This document shows positions 62,160 to 64,000 of a DNA stretch of 64,000 bases, in pieces. The position numbers and the translations under genes are program-made. The stretch is from the NCBI RefSeq assembly GCF_013364155.1, contig NZ_CP054916.1, positions 3,034,501-3,098,500 of the forward strand, written 5' to 3'. The notes beneath the pieces were generated by a model. It was not told where the DNA came from. It searched no databases and saw only the letters and a program-made list of their open reading frames with translations. This stretch comes from Streptomyces sp. NA02950. GTDB taxonomy: Bacteria > Actinomycetota > Actinomycetes > Streptomycetales > Streptomycetaceae. The first letter of the stretch is position 1. Each line of letters starts with the position of its first letter.

Positions 62160-63074
62160 TCAGCTGAGCGGCAGAACGCTCGCCCCCCCGGCGTCGAGAG
62201 CCAGCCGGTTGGCCGCCCATCCCTCACCCGCCAGTCGTGCGACCTTGTCGGCCGCACCGTCCTCGACCAGCGCGAGCACCGTGGGGCCCGCACCGGAGAT
62301 GACCGCGGGGACGCCGTCCGCGCGCAGTCGGTTCACCAGGGCCAGGCTCTCGGGCATCGCCGGAGCGCGGTATTCCTGGTGCAGCCGGTCCTCCGTCGCC
62401 GCGAGCAGCAGCTCGGGACGCCTGGTCAGGGCCTCAACGAGCAGGGCCGCCCGGCCCGCGTTGACCGCCGCGTCCACATGCGGGACGGTGCGCGGCAGCA
62501 GTCCGCGGGCGGTCTCCGTGAGCACCGGGCTGCCCGGGACGAAGACCACCGGAACGATGGAATCGGCCGGGTCCATCCTGATCGCCCGCGCGGCTCCCGC
62601 GTCCGTCCAGGCGAGGGTGAAGCCGCCGAGCAGACACGCGGCGACATTGTCGGGGTGGCCCTCGATCTCGGTGGCCAGCTCCAGCAGCGCCGCGTCGTCG
62701 AGCTTCTCGGCGCCGCCTATGGTCACCGCGCGCGCGGCGACGATCCCGGCGCAGATGGCGGCGGAGGAGGAACCGAGGCCGCGGCCGTGCGGAATCCGGT
62801 TGGCGCAGACCACCTCGAGGCCCCGCGGCTGACCGCCCAGCAGGTCGAACGCGGTCCGCAGGGACCGTACGAGCAGATGGCTCTCGTCGCGCGGCAGGGT
62901 CGGTGCGCCTTCGCCCGCGATGTCGACATGCAGACCGGAGTCGGCCACCCGGACCACCACATCGTCGTAGAGCCCCAGGGCCAGGCCGAGGGCGTCGAAG
63001 CCGGGGCCGAGATTGGCGCTCGAGGCGGGGACGCGCACTCGGACGGCGGCGGCGCGGAACGCTGGACCGGCCAT
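62160..63074 (-). CDS. thrB: Homoserine kinase
   Basis: The 304-residue GHMP kinase phosphorylates L-homoserine with ATP for threonine synthesis. Signatures: VRVPASSANLGPGFDALGLA (N-terminal GHMP motif), HGRGLGSSSAAICAGIVAAR (phosphate loop) and AVISGAGPTVLALVEDG (C-terminal motif 3). AAGGAG lies about 13 bp upstream. It lies downstream of thrC in the same direction, the usual hom-thrC-thrB order, but with a 360-bp gap that has its own terminator and promoter-like elements. Confidence 0.97.
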   Translation of the reverse strand: MAGPAFRAAAVRVRVPASSANLGPGFDALGLALGLYDDVVVRVADSGLHVDIAGEGAPTLPRDESHLLVRSLRTAFDLLGGQPRGLEVVCANRIPHGRGLGSSSAAICAGIVAARAVTIGGAEKLDDAALLELATEIEGHPDNVAACLLGGFTLAWTDAGAARAIRMDPADSIVPVVFVPGSPVLTETARGLLPRTVPHVDAAVNAGRAALLVEALTRRPELLLAATEDRLHQEYRAPAMPESLALVNRLRADGVPAVISGAGPTVLALVEDGAADKVARLAGEGWAANRLALDAGGASVLPLS

Positions 63075-63400
63075 CGCTCGATGACTCTCCTTGTGTGTGC
63101 GTGAGATTTCTCGAAGAGGTACGGAAAACCGCGGGGGTTGTCACGCGAAGTACGGCGACGCCGCGCAGAGGTGAGCACTCTGCGTCGGGGCGGATTCAGT
63201 ACAGCCTATCGAAGGAAGGTTCTGTGGCGACATAGGGCGCACGGGAGGCGCACGATGCGTGTCGCGCTCCCTGCCGCCGTCCCCGACCACTCTACTTGAG
63301 CGTGCCGCGCGCCCACTTCGCTCCCGTGCATCTTTTCCACCACTTGAGTGGATCTTGAGAAAGCCGCCGGTGGAAGCGGGGTCGAGGGCCGGCACCGGAA
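63075..63400 (-). other. thrC-thrB intergenic region
   Basis: The gap holds a possible thrB -10 (TAGGCT on the minus strand, 63208-63203), a 7-bp hairpin CGCAGAG/CTCTGCG (63164-63184) in the presumptive leader, and TCCAC/GTGGA (around 63338-63354). No amino-acid leader peptide rich in Thr or Ile codons was found, and no gene is supported. Confidence 0.5.
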
Positions 63401-63429
63401 CGGGCCGGAATCCGGTGGATCCCGGCCCG
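63401..63429 (-). terminator. Hairpin after thrC
   Basis: An 8-bp perfect stem CGGGCCGG/CCGGCCCG with a 13-nt loop lies 6 bp past the thrC stop. Confidence 0.6.
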
Positions 63430-63434
63430 CGGCG

Positions 63435-64000
63435 CTAGACGAGTCCGAGGCGTACGGCGGCCGCGTCCGCGTCCACCGGGACCACAACCGGCTGCGGCGC
63501 GCCCGCGACCGCCCAGTCCGGGTCCTTCAGCCCGTTGCCCGTCACCGTGCACACGATGCGCTGGCCCGGGTCGACCAGACCCTGCTCGGCGGCCTTGAGC
63601 AGGCCCGCCACGCTCGCGGCGGAGGCCGGCTCCACGAAGACGCCCTCCTGGGAGGCGAGCAGCCGGTAGGCGGCCAGGATTTGACGGTCGGTCACCTCGT
63701 CGATGAGACCGCCCGACTCGTCCCGCGCCTGCTCGGCGAAGCTCCAGGAGGCGGGATTGCCGATACGGATCGCGGTGGCGATGGTGCTGGGCTCGCGGAC
63801 CGGCTCACCGCGCACGATCGGCGCCGCGCCGGACGCCTGGAACCCCCACATCCGGGGAGTGCGGGTGGACCGGGGCTCCTGGTCCCCGAAGGGCACCGCG
63901 TACTCTTTGTAACCCTTCCAGTAGGCGGTGATGTTGCCCGCGTTGCCCACCGGGAGCACATGGATGTCGGGCGCGTCGCCGAGCATGTCGACGATTTCGA
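63435..64000 (-). CDS. thrC: Threonine synthase, C-terminal part (5' end beyond window)
   Basis: The frame continues through the window edge; ~188 residues are visible. This PLP enzyme converts O-phosphohomoserine to threonine. Family segments are [20 protein letters not shown] (PLP phosphate loop), [59 protein letters not shown] and [17 protein letters not shown]. The catalytic lysine lies upstream of the window. The downstream gene is thrB. Confidence 0.96.
   Translation of the reverse strand, partial: EIVDMLGDAPDIHVLPVGNAGNITAYWKGYKEYAVPFGDQEPRSTRTPRMWGFQASGAAPIVRGEPVREPSTIATAIRIGNPASWSFAEQARDESGGLIDEVTDRQILAAYRLLASQEGVFVEPASAASVAGLLKAAEQGLVDPGQRIVCTVTGNGLKDPDWAVAGAPQPVVVPVDADAAAVRLGLV

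Overview
The window is high-GC actinobacterial chromosome and almost certainly Streptomyces or a very close relative. GTG and TTG starts, strong G/C third-position bias and short overlapping reading frames are pervasive. It carries the apical-growth coiled-coil pair scy and filP, the mismatch endonuclease nucS, and the linked order thrC-thrB-rho-LCP-rpmE-prfA-prmC-sua5-glyA-like-wecA-like-atpIBEFHAGDC. From memory, the gene order matches the S. coelicolor core region around SCO5355-SCO5423 read in reverse. No tRNA, rRNA, CRISPR array or intact transposase was seen.

Layout. 1-10 kb: the 3' end of pyk, a decayed TPR remnant, a three-gene envelope locus (secreted disordered protein, DUF6114, DUF6230), a CnoX-like thioredoxin-TPR protein divergent from a TetR gene with a clear operator, icmA, a MarR/DUF3817 pair, and a deletion scar joining half of an ArsR gene to half of an MFS gene. 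10-16 kb: a DUF3817/MTH1187 pair, three tandem AIM24 genes, a MarR regulator, and an OmpR-type two-component system divergent from a PepSY protein with a helically phased repeat box between them. 16-26 kb: meaB, thiolase, mce, scy, filP and an ABC exporter. 26-43 kb: a MITE-like element and dispersed repeat, a second ABC exporter with proline-rich tails, a luciferase-like oxidoreductase, nucS, a membrane-anchored AAA/TPR protein, a STAS protein, a 3-hydroxyacyl-CoA dehydrogenase, a TetR/ABC efflux cassette, a PduO-type adenosyltransferase, a NarL-type two-component system and DUF2550. 43-51 kb: the complete F1Fo ATP synthase operon, with a Rex-box-like site upstream. 51-64 kb: envelope glycan initiation, a divergent SHMT, a phosphatase homologue lacking its nucleophile, translation-fidelity genes, an LCP ligase, rho, thrB and the end of thrC.

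How the genes may work together. IcmA, MeaB, Mce, thiolase, hydroxyacyl-CoA dehydrogenase and the cobalamin adenosyltransferase are spread over about 34 kb and together supply and protect B12-dependent C4/propionate acyl-CoA metabolism, which feeds polyketide extender pools. Scy and FilP organise the growing hyphal tip. PrfA and its methylase PrmC are adjacent, next to the tRNA-modifying Sua5. Rex-type redox control of ATP synthase is the best-supported new regulatory inference. Most remaining novelty lies in palindromic operators, degenerate active sites and small genome scars.
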